From positions 1-47,866 of IMG/VR virus record IMGVR_UViG_3300046674_000084: DNA of 47,866 nt; one strand, written 5' to 3'. Shown here piece by piece: positions 21,721 through 29,448 of the stretch. The notes under the pieces were generated by a model, which did no database searches, was not told the origin of the DNA, and saw only the letters and a list, made by a program, of their open reading frames with translations. The translations under genes and the position numbers were made by a program. Position 1 is the first letter of the stretch. Each line of letters starts with the position of its first letter. Origin of the DNA: a virus.

Positions 21721-21949
21721 TTCACTGATAATAACGATTAGCAGACAAAGAGGCTTAGCGCTAGTGCCTGGCCTTTTTAGCTTTCTAAACACTTACAATG
21801 TGATATCACACGATATCAAGTCACTCCGGGCCACGGCATGCCATAGCGCACCGAATGGCCCGCCCTCGCTTGACACGCACTGATAGCGCCCCGTATCGTA
21901 CGGCTGTAGGTCACTCCGTATAAAACGAAATCACATAGGGGCGTATCGT
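21721..21949. promoter_or_regulatory. Control region of the par operon
   Basis: Contains a perfect palindrome TGTGATATCACA (21799-21810) with a further GATATCA at 21812, the pair GTCACTCCG (21820-21828 and 21910-21918, 90 bp apart), and the pair CGTATCGTA (21892-21900 and 21942-21950, 50 bp apart, the second ending on the first base of the parA start codon). A possible promoter is TTGACA (21870-21875) and TATCGT (21894-21899). Par operons are usually autoregulated and carry the centromere upstream, so one repeat set may be an operator and another the centromere. A weak T-tailed hairpin lies at 21751-21778. Confidence 0.55.
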
Positions 21950-22597
21950 ATGACTATACTTTGTCTCGCATCGGGTAAGGGCGGTACGGGTAAGACCACA
22001 ACCGCCGCGCAACTTGCAGAGAGGCGGGCCGCTACTGGGCGGCGGGTTCTGCTAGTGGACACGGACAAGCAAGGGAGCATGGCCTTATGGTCCGCGCAAC
22101 GCATAAAGCGGGGCGTGACTCCTATCCCGTGCGTCTCTTTGTTCGGGGAGGCCGTGTACGAGGAAGTCCAGCAGCACGTACCGCACTATGACGATATCGT
22201 TATAGACACGCGCGGTACTGAGGCGCACAACGTGGAAATGTACGCAGCGCTGCGAGCGGCGGACCTTGTGGTTACGCCTATCCGCACGTCACTTTTCGAC
22301 AGCGCTACAACAATCGAAATGGGTAAAACGCTCCGCCTAGTCCGGCAAATCAACCCGGGCGTCCGGGCCGTCCTCATGCTTAACGACGTGTCACCTAATC
22401 CCCGGTCTACCCGGGACGTGAGCGTACGGAAGCAACTACGAGAGATTCCCGGCTTTGACGGGCTACTAGCCGCACAGGTAACGCACCGTACGGCCTTCGA
22501 GCGCGTAGCGGAAATGGGCCTATCGGTTGCGGAGTTCGGAAACGACAAGAGGGCGGCGGGCGAACTTGCCGCGCTGGCCGCTGAGGTTTGGCAATGA
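21950..22597 (+). CDS. parA: ParA-family partition ATPase
   Basis: 215 aa with the deviant Walker A of ParA/MinD proteins, SGKGGTGKTT (signature lysine K10, P-loop K15), switch I VDTDKQGSM and Walker B IVIDTRG. It lacks the N-terminal DNA-binding domain of type Ia ParA, so it is a small type Ib-like form, usually paired with a small DNA-binding partner. It segregates low-copy plasmids, here the prophage. It overlaps the next gene (ATGA). The same fold is used in other cargo-positioning systems, but the neighbouring rep gene and origin make plasmid partition most likely. Confidence 0.9.
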   Translation: MTILCLASGKGGTGKTTTAAQLAERRAATGRRVLLVDTDKQGSMALWSAQRIKRGVTPIPCVSLFGEAVYEEVQQHVPHYDDIVIDTRGTEAHNVEMYAALRAADLVVTPIRTSLFDSATTIEMGKTLRLVRQINPGVRAVLMLNDVSPNPRSTRDVSVRKQLREIPGFDGLLAAQVTHRTAFERVAEMGLSVAEFGNDKRAAGELAALAAEVWQ

Positions 22598-23010
22598 AAA
22601 GACAAGACGACCTAGGGGACGCGCTAGCCGCGTTGACCGCCCGGGCGCATGAGAACCCGGAACGTCCGCCTATAGGCGTGCCCGAGCCCACGGAGACGCC
22701 CGCCAAGCCGCCGGAAGAGGCCCGGAGGCCCGAAGCCCGCCCGGAAAAGCCGGAAGCCCGTAGCGAGCCTAAAAAGGGCCTCAAAACCGATTCAATGGTA
22801 AACCCTCGTAAAGAGCCGCTTCCGTGGGAAGGGATGGACGAGCGGATACCCGCGCACTTCACGCTTCGGGCCAAGGCCCCGCTACATGCAAAGCTTGTCT
22901 ACGTAGCAGACCGTTCGCTTGGCCGTCCGACACTCCACAGCATAGCCATAGAGATTTTGGAACAAGGTCTTAACGAACGCCTCCGGGCAATGGGGATAGA
23001 GGTCAAATGA
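22594..23010 (+). CDS. Putative ParA partner (centromere-binding protein)
   Basis: 138 aa. A long Pro/Glu/Arg-rich disordered segment (about 20-75) joins a short N-terminal helix to a C-terminal ordered region (HFTLRAKAPLHAKLVYVADRSLG..., SIAIEILEQGLNERL), which looks like a ribbon-helix-helix unit. That fits a type Ib ParB-like adaptor that binds the centromere and stimulates ParA. Start at ATG 22594, overlapping the parA stop; a TTG two codons upstream is possible. Its own stop overlaps the rep start. Function inferred from place and fold impression. Confidence 0.6.
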   Translation: MKRQDDLGDALAALTARAHENPERPPIGVPEPTETPAKPPEEARRPEARPEKPEARSEPKKGLKTDSMVNPRKEPLPWEGMDERIPAHFTLRAKAPLHAKLVYVADRSLGRPTLHSIAIEILEQGLNERLRAMGIEVK

Positions 23011-23591
23011 GACGCGACAAAAAGCCCTCCTTCTTGGATACGTCGTACCAGACCATGCAACGGGACTTATTCGAGTCCGGGATTATTGCGCAGATAGGCG
23101 GGAACGCCTTCACGGTCTGGAATGCGATTAAGTCACACGCCGATGACGCTACGGGCGTTTGCTGGCCCGGAGTCCGCCGCCTCGCTGAAATGACCGGCAA
23201 TAGCGTAGGGTCGATACATCGCTACATCGAGATTTTGGAACGCGCCAAGCTGCTACGAGCAACCCGGAGCGGGAAAGGGAAGGTCAACGAGTACGTAGCC
23301 CGGGAGCGTATGGACGTTCGCCTAGGCGGGCGCGTGCTCTGTACGATCGTTATTGACTTTGTGCCGGACACTATCCGGGAGACGGTCCAAGCGCTGGACA
23401 AGGCTGTCAACGGGAGCAAGACGGACCCTAAGCTGTTCGCCCAGTGCGAGATTATCCCGGGGGAGGGTTTCACTTGGGATGCTGAGGCGGGCGTACTCCG
23501 GGCCTCCATTCCCTCCAAAGAGGTTTCCGGCGGCGGAGGCTTCCTACCTTTTCCACAGGGGCCGGGTTCGTCTCGCGCACGCGATAGTTAA
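23007..23591 (+). CDS. Winged-helix replication initiator-like protein
   Basis: 194 aa. Residues about 25-90 form a helix-turn-helix/winged-helix region (AFTVWNAIKSHADDATGVCWPGVRRLAEMTG and the recognition-like helix SIHRYIEILERAKLL), as in small plasmid Rep and RepA-type initiators. The remainder is beta-rich with a glycine-rich end. It lies immediately before an origin-like region with DnaA boxes and iterons, the usual arrangement of an iteron plasmid. It probably binds the TTGAACACT repeats. A transcription regulator is the alternative. Confidence 0.7.
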   Translation: MRRDKKPSFLDTSYQTMQRDLFESGIIAQIGGNAFTVWNAIKSHADDATGVCWPGVRRLAEMTGNSVGSIHRYIEILERAKLLRATRSGKGKVNEYVARERMDVRLGGRVLCTIVIDFVPDTIRETVQALDKAVNGSKTDPKLFAQCEIIPGEGFTWDAEAGVLRASIPSKEVSGGGGFLPFPQGPGSSRARDS

Positions 23592-23743
23592 CAACTATAG
23601 TTCCGTATACAGTGGGGAGTGTTCAATTTGAACACTTTTCCGAGTTATCCACAGAAAGTTGAACACTTTGGGAGTTATCCACAGCGCCCGAGGCAATCGC
23701 AGATTGAACACTAGGCCGCCCCAAAGTGTTCAATTTCGGAGGG
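23592..23743. other. Plasmid-type replication origin: DnaA boxes and iterons
   Basis: Two perfect DnaA boxes TTATCCACA (23645-23653 and 23675-23683) alternate with a repeat of core TTGAACACT: within the perfect palindrome GTGTTCAA-T-TTGAACAC (23619-23635), TTGAACACTTTG (23659-23670), TTGAACACT (23704-23712), and an inverted exact copy CAAAGTGTTCAA (23722-23733). A further palindrome AACTATAGTT is at 23593-23602. This is the layout of an iteron-controlled theta origin next to its rep gene. Confidence 0.8.
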
Positions 23744-24058
23744 TTACAGCTTCAGACGCCTACCGCCTACCTCCGTCAAATGCTCCACGAGATAGGCCAA
23801 GGGTTCGTCATTGTCTGCGAGGTTGACGCCTACCCGGGCTAGTACCATGTTGGCCGCGTGGACGCACTCATGCACGAGGGTAAGCCAGTTGCTATCGAAG
23901 ACTCCAACTACGTAGTCCACTTCCTGTCCCGGGCCGCACGCCCCGCGCGCCGTATCAGCGCTGACGGGTTCGGTAGCGGAGAGACGATTGAAGGTACGTA
24001 TTGAGTCCGTGAAGGTGAGGGAGAGGCCGTACGGGGCTACCGGAACCGTGACCCTCAT
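23744..24058 (-). CDS. Small zinc metallopeptidase-like protein (HExxH)
   Basis: 104 aa with HECVH (H63-E64-x2-H67) in LVHECVHAANMVLA and a downstream DNDEPLAYLVEHL helix that may give the third zinc ligand (glutamate or histidine). Similar small proteins are common near phage lysis genes; their role is unknown. It is the last gene of the late block before the origin. The start overlaps the o-spanin stop (ATGA). Confidence 0.7.
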   Translation of the reverse strand: MRVTVPVAPYGLSLTFTDSIRTFNRLSATEPVSADTARGACGPGQEVDYVVGVFDSNWLTLVHECVHAANMVLARVGVNLADNDEPLAYLVEHLTEVGGRRLKL

Positions 24059-24369
24059 TTGGTAGCCTGTCCAGCTTCTACGCCCGCCTTCCACGCACGC
24101 AAGGCCGCCTTGTCCGCCCAATCGCACGACTCCGTTACGGCGCGCTCCGCGATGATTCCGAGCATAAGCCCGTTGACCGTCGTATCCGCTGGCCGGGGAG
24201 CGTGCTGGCAATTCGTCAGAAGGGAATCCGGAGGCGTGATAGCCCGCACCGTGTACGAGGTCGTCCCCGCACAGCCAGCCAGCCCCATAGAGAGCATGGC
24301 GAAGACCAACCCCAGCACGCCGCACACGCGATGCACACGGCGGACCACCCGCTTAATTTTTGCTTTCAT
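24055..24369 (-). CDS. o-spanin (Rz1-like outer-membrane lipoprotein)
   Basis: 104 aa with a basic N-terminus, a hydrophobic stretch and a lipobox LAGC with the lipidated cysteine at 33. The mature part is proline-containing and soluble, anchored in the outer membrane. It works with the i-spanin to fuse inner and outer membranes during lysis. The ATG at 24369 has GGGAG about 8 nt upstream. It overlaps the i-spanin end by 17 bp. The lipoprotein signal shows that the host is Gram-negative. Confidence 0.8.
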   Translation of the reverse strand: MKAKIKRVVRRVHRVCGVLGLVFAMLSMGLAGCAGTTSYTVRAITPPDSLLTNCQHAPRPADTTVNGLMLGIIAERAVTESCDWADKAALRAWKAGVEAGQATK

Positions 24370-24721
24370 CGTTAGGACTCCCATATATCGCACGCCAATA
24401 AGACTCCGGGACCGCCGTGGAGGCAACCTCCGGGGCCGCAGCGACCGCCGCAGCGAGGGCAGTAGTTACCCCAGCCGTGCGAGTTGCCGCCGCCGTCGTG
24501 GCCGTGCTCCGGGCGTCCAGTGCCGCGCCCAATGCCTGAGTTGCCGTAAGGGCCGCTTCCGTGTTGCTTTTCTCTTGCGCTACCTTGTCCGTGAGGCTGG
24601 CAATTTGCGCCCGCTGGTTCTGGACGTAGCCGTAGAGGTCGAACATTCCGAACCCGAGGAGCAACGCCGCGATAACCGCGACGAGGCCCGCTATCAATTT
24701 AGATTCAAGCGAGACGAACAT
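24353..24721 (-). CDS. i-spanin (Rz-like)
   Basis: 122 aa with one N-terminal transmembrane helix (about 9-30, LIAGLVAVIAALLLGFGMF) and a periplasmic coiled-coil-prone, Ala/Thr-rich region (NQRAQIASLTDKVAQEKSNTEAAL...). Inner-membrane partner of the following lipoprotein. Its start overlaps the holin stop. Confidence 0.8.
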   Translation of the reverse strand: MFVSLESKLIAGLVAVIAALLLGFGMFDLYGYVQNQRAQIASLTDKVAQEKSNTEAALTATQALGAALDARSTATTAAATRTAGVTTALAAAVAAAPEVASTAVPESYWRAIYGSPNDESKN

Positions 24722-24978
24722 TAATCGGCCTCCTCTTTCATGGGTTGCTCCGCCAGCTTGTTCCAGTCCCGCCAGTTGCCCGAGCGCACGCCCGCGATAA
24801 TGGCCCGCGTAGTCTTCAGGAACCGGGGCATAGCGCCCACGAGGTACACGAAGGACAGCACGATAGAGATAGCCGCCGCAATCTCCGACAGGGGAAAGCT
24901 AGTTAGGCCGTAGACCGCCGTACCGACCGCGCTAGCCGCCGCCCCGCCCGTTGCCGGGACGTTATCCGCAATACTCAT
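24721..24978 (-). CDS. Holin (two-helix)
   Basis: 85 aa with two hydrophobic segments: a weak Ala/Gly-rich first (about 11-28) and a stronger second (about 32-52), then a charged tail (WRDWNKLAEQPMKEEAD). This is a class II topology. A weak first helix together with a SAR-like endolysin resembles the pinholin pair of phage 21. AGGAGG lies upstream. Pinholin versus large-hole holin cannot be decided from sequence. Confidence 0.75.
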   Translation of the reverse strand: MSIADNVPATGGAAASAVGTAVYGLTSFPLSEIAAAISIVLSFVYLVGAMPRFLKTTRAIIAGVRSGNWRDWNKLAEQPMKEEAD

Positions 24979-25148
24979 TTTCTAACCCTCCTATCCGCTT
25001 TCGCTTGTTTAATTTTCTGCCGCGTTGCTTCCGCATTGCTATGCGGGATAGGTGTGGCCCCTTGTAGTGCTTCAATGGCGTTCCAAAGTGCCGCTAGTTG
25101 CTCCGCAACCTCCGGGAAGGTCAACGCCCTATGATGTTGAATTTTCAT
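24975..25148 (-). CDS. Hypothetical small protein upstream of holin
   Basis: 57 aa starting MKIQHHRALTFPEVAEQLAALWNAIEALQGA, a helical N-terminus and a basic tail (RQKIKQAKADRRVRK). Start overlaps the preceding stop (ATGA) and its stop overlaps the holin start. No family recognised; tail-end position between J-side genes and the lysis genes. Confidence 0.6.
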   Translation of the reverse strand: MKIQHHRALTFPEVAEQLAALWNAIEALQGATPIPHSNAEATRQKIKQAKADRRVRK

Positions 25149-25543
25149 ACGCTTACCTCGTAGGTTGCGTCCACGTACGGGAACGCCTTAACCGTTACCG
25201 TGTAGGTACCGGGGTTCGTAAATCCAAGTTCGCACTTGGGGCTTGTGCCCGGGTACTCCGTATCGTCAATGACGACGACGTAGGAGGCCGGAAGGTTCTC
25301 TAAGGTTTGGCCGTTGAGGCTGGCCGGGTTGACGGGGCGGGGCGTGCGTACGCCGTCTAGGACGTACTCCGTATCGGGGTTGCCTTTGCCTTCAAGCAAC
25401 CCGCCGCCCGCTACCACATGCGCAAGCTGGTATTCCGCCATAGACTCCAACATTGCAACGCTGTACGTAAATTTCCCGTCCTCGTCGTAATGCGTATAGG
25501 TCTTAAGTCCGGGCATAGAGGCCGCGAGTTGTTCCAAGTTCAA
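25145..25543 (-). CDS. Hypothetical tail-associated protein following gpJ
   Basis: 132 aa from TTG 25543 with AAGGAG upstream. The C-terminal half (YVVVIDDTEYPGTSPKCELGFTNPGTYTVTVKAFPYVDATYEV) looks like an Ig-like or beta-sandwich segment. Genes in this slot after J often encode tail fibre accessory proteins. Role inferred from place only. Confidence 0.65.
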   Translation of the reverse strand: MNLEQLAASMPGLKTYTHYDEDGKFTYSVAMLESMAEYQLAHVVAGGGLLEGKGNPDTEYVLDGVRTPRPVNPASLNGQTLENLPASYVVVIDDTEYPGTSPKCELGFTNPGTYTVTVKAFPYVDATYEVSV

Positions 25544-25552
25544 AGTAGCTCC

Positions 25553-28500
25553 TTAACGTTTGTATTCCATAATGACTAGCACACCGCCATAGGCTGAGCC
25601 GGATTGTGAAAGGCTTACGCCGATACCGCCAACAGGGGAACCGATTACGATACATTGGGCCGGGTTGACCGGGCCGTATTGCGCCGCGATTTGCATAGTT
25701 GAGCCGTTGACGTTGGCGGAGATAGTCCCCGCCGCGCCGTTAGACAGCCCGCACGTACCGAACAGCATACAAACGAGCGTCCCGCCGCTGGCGTAGTACG
25801 TACCGTTACCGCCAAATGCCGCGATGGTCGAAACGGAGTTGTAGCCAATCTTTAGCGTGTCTACTTGCAAGTTCCCAATCTTGGCGTTGGTAATCTGAGC
25901 GTCCGCAATCTTGGCCGTCGTAATCTGAGCGTCCACAATGTGCGCGTTGATAATCTGCGCGTTTGCAATGTGGGCCGCGTAGATGCTGGCGTTAATGATC
26001 TTGGCCCCGCCAATCTGTGCGTCCCCAATCTTGGCGTACGTAATAGCACCGTCAGCAATCCGGGCGTTGTCGATATAGGCCGTGCCAATAAAGGCTTGGT
26101 TCATAAAGACTTGGCCGCCAGTGATAACGAAGGGAGAGAAGGCCGTAGCCGCGCCCGTCGTGTTGAGGACTGCGAAGGTATCAGCGCGAACGTAAAAGGC
26201 CGATGTAATGTACCCGCTGTTATTGTTGATACCTACACCAAAGCCCGCACCGTAGTAGATGCCGTTGGCCGTTACGCCCAGCTTCACCGTGTACGAGGCC
26301 GACACGTTCCCGCTAAGTGTTGCAATAGCGGTAGCGTTGGTCTGGATGCTGGCGGAGTTTTGCGTAATGGCGTTGCCGTTAGCGTCCGACTTGCTATTGG
26401 CTGAATTGGCCGTAGCCTGTACCGTCGTGATAAGCGAGGCGTTGGCCGCGTCCGCCGTGGTCCGCGCGGTTGTCTCCGTCTGGATCGTAGCGAGCAAATC
26501 AGCCTTGGCCGTGTTGATGCTGGACTGTACCGTATCGATACGGCTAGCTAGTGCCTCGTCCGCCGTTACCCGGGTCGTAGTCTCCGTCTGAATCGTTGCC
26601 ATGATCGTAGAGAGGTCGATTTGGTCTAGTGCCGCTTGGACCGTGTCGATACGATGACTGATAGCCTCTTCCGAGCTAACGCGTGCGTCTTGCTCCGACC
26701 AAATGCCAGCATAGGCGGAGATATTGCCCGCGTACTGGTTATCGTCCCCAGCCTCCGGAGAGAAGTAGCGTTGTACCGTGAGGCTAGAGATTTGCTGAGC
26801 AAAGCCCGCCGCCTCGTCTATCCGGTTCTGAGTCTCGATTGCGATAGCGTTAGCCGTGTCGTCAACCTTGGCCGCAATAGCCGGGATACTCTCAATGGGC
26901 GTACGTAGTTCGATTGCCAGTTGCGTAGCTTCAATCTGGCCCGTGAGGTATTCCAAGATCGCCGTAGCGCTGGCCGATGACATACCGTGTACGCCTTCCG
27001 CTGTGCTGTCCGGGGACCACGGGCCAATGTTGCCGGTCGTGTCCACGAGGCGCGCCCAAAAATACATATCGTAGCCAGCCGTCAACCCTATAAGGTTTGT
27101 GGTCTGTGTCGGATACGAGTAGCGCCCCAGTTGCGTAGCCGTGCTGAAGTCCGGAGTGTGGCTGTAATAAACCTCCGTGTAGGCGGTATCGCCAGCCCCA
27201 GCCGGGAAGGTCCAATCTAGCTCAATCGCAAAGACCTTGTCCGTAGACGCCGTGAAGGTAGCGACCGTGGGCGGAAGCCCTTCTTTACCGTTGAGGGACG
27301 TAAGCGAGGACGTAGCGTAGACCGACGTAATACCCGCCGCGTTCGTAGCACTCACACGAGCAAGGTATTTGCCCGCGTAGATGTTGCTAACATCAACCGC
27401 GGTTTGCCCGGTAACGCCAACATCGCACCAAGCCCCGCTATCCTTTTGGAACTGGACGCGGTAGCTAACCGCGTTAGGCGCGGGTACCCAGCCAATGGTT
27501 AGATTGGTCTTTGCGATGCCTTGGTCGATAACTACGAACTGGGTAAGGGTCACGCCCGTAGGCGGTACCTGAGTTGTGAAGCTGTTGCCCGTGATAGGCC
27601 GTACGTCGATTACTGCCCCGTTGTCGATAGCCGCAAACTTGCCGGGTTCGTACTGGGTTGCCGAAATCTCGAAGGTAAGCCCGTCCTTTTCGGATACCGA
27701 ATTAACGCGGAACAATTGCGCGTTGACTTGCGCGCTCTCGCTAATCCACACAGCGCCCGGGACCGGGACAGCGGGGAGAGGCGGGGCCACGGTAACCACG
27801 TTGCCGTTGATATTGGAAATCGTAGACTTTGCCGGGACAGCGTTTGGCATGATTACCGTAAGCGTATCGCCCACGGCCATAGCCGGGTCAACCTTATCCA
27901 ATGCAAAGCTATTCGTTGTGGTTGCCGCTGGGATACGCCCGCCGCGACGCTGGGCCGCCCGTGCCGGGTCCGCTACCGCGATGATTTGCCCGGGCTGGCA
28001 TATCGTGCCGTCCAAGCCTACGGAGAAGGTAACAAGCCCCGTTTCGTAGCGCGAGGTAAGCATAGCCCATTGGCCGACACGCTGAGCTTGGCCGCGCGAG
28101 GTACAGCCGAACGCCGTAATGCTGGCCTTGGTAATCCCGTAGCGCGCGATTCCGTCCGGGTCTTCCACATACTCTAGGGCTTCCTTATAGCTGTTGTTAG
28201 GATCGAGCCACGAAACAACCGCGCACGTATAGCGGGTCTTCAAGCTGGACCCTACGTACTTAAACTTGCCGTCTACGACGTTGGCCGCCGTGTACAGATA
28301 GGAGGAGTCTTGCGGCATATCCGCCGCAGCAACCACAGCCCCAGCCGCCCAGTACGCCATCCCGCGAAAGATGGACGCCAAGTCTTGCAGAATCTTGTAG
28401 GCGTCTTCCCGGTTTTGGATATACACGTTACACGTAAAGCGGGGTTCCATTCCGCCTTGGCCGTCCGATACGAGCACGTCACAATAGCGTGCAATCTGAT

Positions 28501-29434
28501 ACAGGCTGTACCGGTCTACCATCGTAGCGTCTACGTACTGGCCCATACCGTAGCGGTTATTAAGGACGAGGTCGTAGAAAATCCAAGCCGGGTTATCCGT
28601 CCACGCCTTTACAAAGCCGCCTTGCCATGTGCCCGAGTACGAGCGCGTAACCGGGTCGTAGTTATTCGGGACGTTGACGAGCAAGCCCTTAAGGTCATAG
28701 CTACGGGTAGGAAGGCTAGAGAACTGGACCGCGTCAATCGAGAGGCCGACGAGGGCCGACAGCGGGTAACGTAGCTTTGCATCCACGATAAGCGAGTAGC
28801 TAACAACGCTCGTCTTGTCTTGGATATATTGGTCCGTCGTGTCGTCCGTGAGGCGGACAACCCGGATACCGTAAGCTTGTGTTGCGCCCGTGAGGTTAAC
28901 CCTGTGCGAGCGCGAGTACGCGCTAGACGCCTTGCCGCTGAATGCCGTATCGACAACAGCCGACCACGCCCCGCCGTCAACCTGCAATTGCACCTGATAC
29001 TTAACCTCGTAGCCGTTAATGTCCCCGGTCTTGGAATCCGTCTTGCTGAGCGCTTGTACGCTGAGGGTAACGACAACCGCGTTTTGCGTGAGGTCATTAA
29101 CCACGAGGGACCACGGGCTATTTTTCGTGAGGGCCACGCCTACGCTAGTCTCTTGCGCGCTGCCGTCAAAGCCCGGGATATACGTTTGGTCGATACTGCC
29201 CGGGCGGTAGTCGAAACCATCCACGAGGTAGTTAGTCGTACCGTCCGCGTTCTTAATTGCTACGTCGTTAAGATACGTGTCCCTTTGCATATCCCCGGAC
29301 GGCGGGCCGTAAATCGGACCCTCGCTAACGAGGTCTAGGATTTGCGCGTATGTGACGCTAGACAGACTGTCCGGGGCTTGTACCGGGGTATGCGCGCTGT
29401 CTCCTCCCTTTGCGCCGCTAATTCGCTTATCCAT
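25553..29434 (-). CDS. Tail tip/host specificity protein, lambda gpJ-like
   Basis: 1293 aa. The N-terminal half follows the J family (SLSSVTYAQILDLVSEGPIYG near 25-45, then GWQGGFVKAW-type and NNRYGMG blocks), with a fibronectin III-like stretch (about 640-830). A coiled, helical region with repeated TETTTR...A...I leads to a C-terminal repetitive beta segment (about 1120-1210) with many short A-x2-A-x-I units. The distal end should contact the host receptor. Order I-J and neighbours K and L match lambda. The TAA overlaps the ribosome site of the next gene. Confidence 0.9.
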   Translation of the reverse strand: MDKRISGAKGGDSAHTPVQAPDSLSSVTYAQILDLVSEGPIYGPPSGDMQRDTYLNDVAIKNADGTTNYLVDGFDYRPGSIDQTYIPGFDGSAQETSVGVALTKNSPWSLVVNDLTQNAVVVTLSVQALSKTDSKTGDINGYEVKYQVQLQVDGGAWSAVVDTAFSGKASSAYSRSHRVNLTGATQAYGIRVVRLTDDTTDQYIQDKTSVVSYSLIVDAKLRYPLSALVGLSIDAVQFSSLPTRSYDLKGLLVNVPNNYDPVTRSYSGTWQGGFVKAWTDNPAWIFYDLVLNNRYGMGQYVDATMVDRYSLYQIARYCDVLVSDGQGGMEPRFTCNVYIQNREDAYKILQDLASIFRGMAYWAAGAVVAAADMPQDSSYLYTAANVVDGKFKYVGSSLKTRYTCAVVSWLDPNNSYKEALEYVEDPDGIARYGITKASITAFGCTSRGQAQRVGQWAMLTSRYETGLVTFSVGLDGTICQPGQIIAVADPARAAQRRGGRIPAATTTNSFALDKVDPAMAVGDTLTVIMPNAVPAKSTISNINGNVVTVAPPLPAVPVPGAVWISESAQVNAQLFRVNSVSEKDGLTFEISATQYEPGKFAAIDNGAVIDVRPITGNSFTTQVPPTGVTLTQFVVIDQGIAKTNLTIGWVPAPNAVSYRVQFQKDSGAWCDVGVTGQTAVDVSNIYAGKYLARVSATNAAGITSVYATSSLTSLNGKEGLPPTVATFTASTDKVFAIELDWTFPAGAGDTAYTEVYYSHTPDFSTATQLGRYSYPTQTTNLIGLTAGYDMYFWARLVDTTGNIGPWSPDSTAEGVHGMSSASATAILEYLTGQIEATQLAIELRTPIESIPAIAAKVDDTANAIAIETQNRIDEAAGFAQQISSLTVQRYFSPEAGDDNQYAGNISAYAGIWSEQDARVSSEEAISHRIDTVQAALDQIDLSTIMATIQTETTTRVTADEALASRIDTVQSSINTAKADLLATIQTETTARTTADAANASLITTVQATANSANSKSDANGNAITQNSASIQTNATAIATLSGNVSASYTVKLGVTANGIYYGAGFGVGINNNSGYITSAFYVRADTFAVLNTTGAATAFSPFVITGGQVFMNQAFIGTAYIDNARIADGAITYAKIGDAQIGGAKIINASIYAAHIANAQIINAHIVDAQITTAKIADAQITNAKIGNLQVDTLKIGYNSVSTIAAFGGNGTYYASGGTLVCMLFGTCGLSNGAAGTISANVNGSTMQIAAQYGPVNPAQCIVIGSPVGGIGVSLSQSGSAYGGVLVIMEYKR
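25865..26095 (-). repeat. Tandem short repeats encoding the gpJ C-terminal beta repeats
   Basis: About ten imperfect 15- or 30-nt units coding for variants of NAKI, DAQI and NAHI. The repetition is clear in DNA and protein. It likely forms a beta-helix-like stalk, and repeat number may vary by recombination. Confidence 0.75.
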
Positions 29435-29448
29435 TGAACCTCCTTAAA

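Noticed and set aside
21799-21810. CRP binding site at the palindrome TGTGATATCACA
   Set aside because: CRP sites need TGTGA and TCACA six bases apart; here the gap is two, so another regulator or the centromere is more likely.
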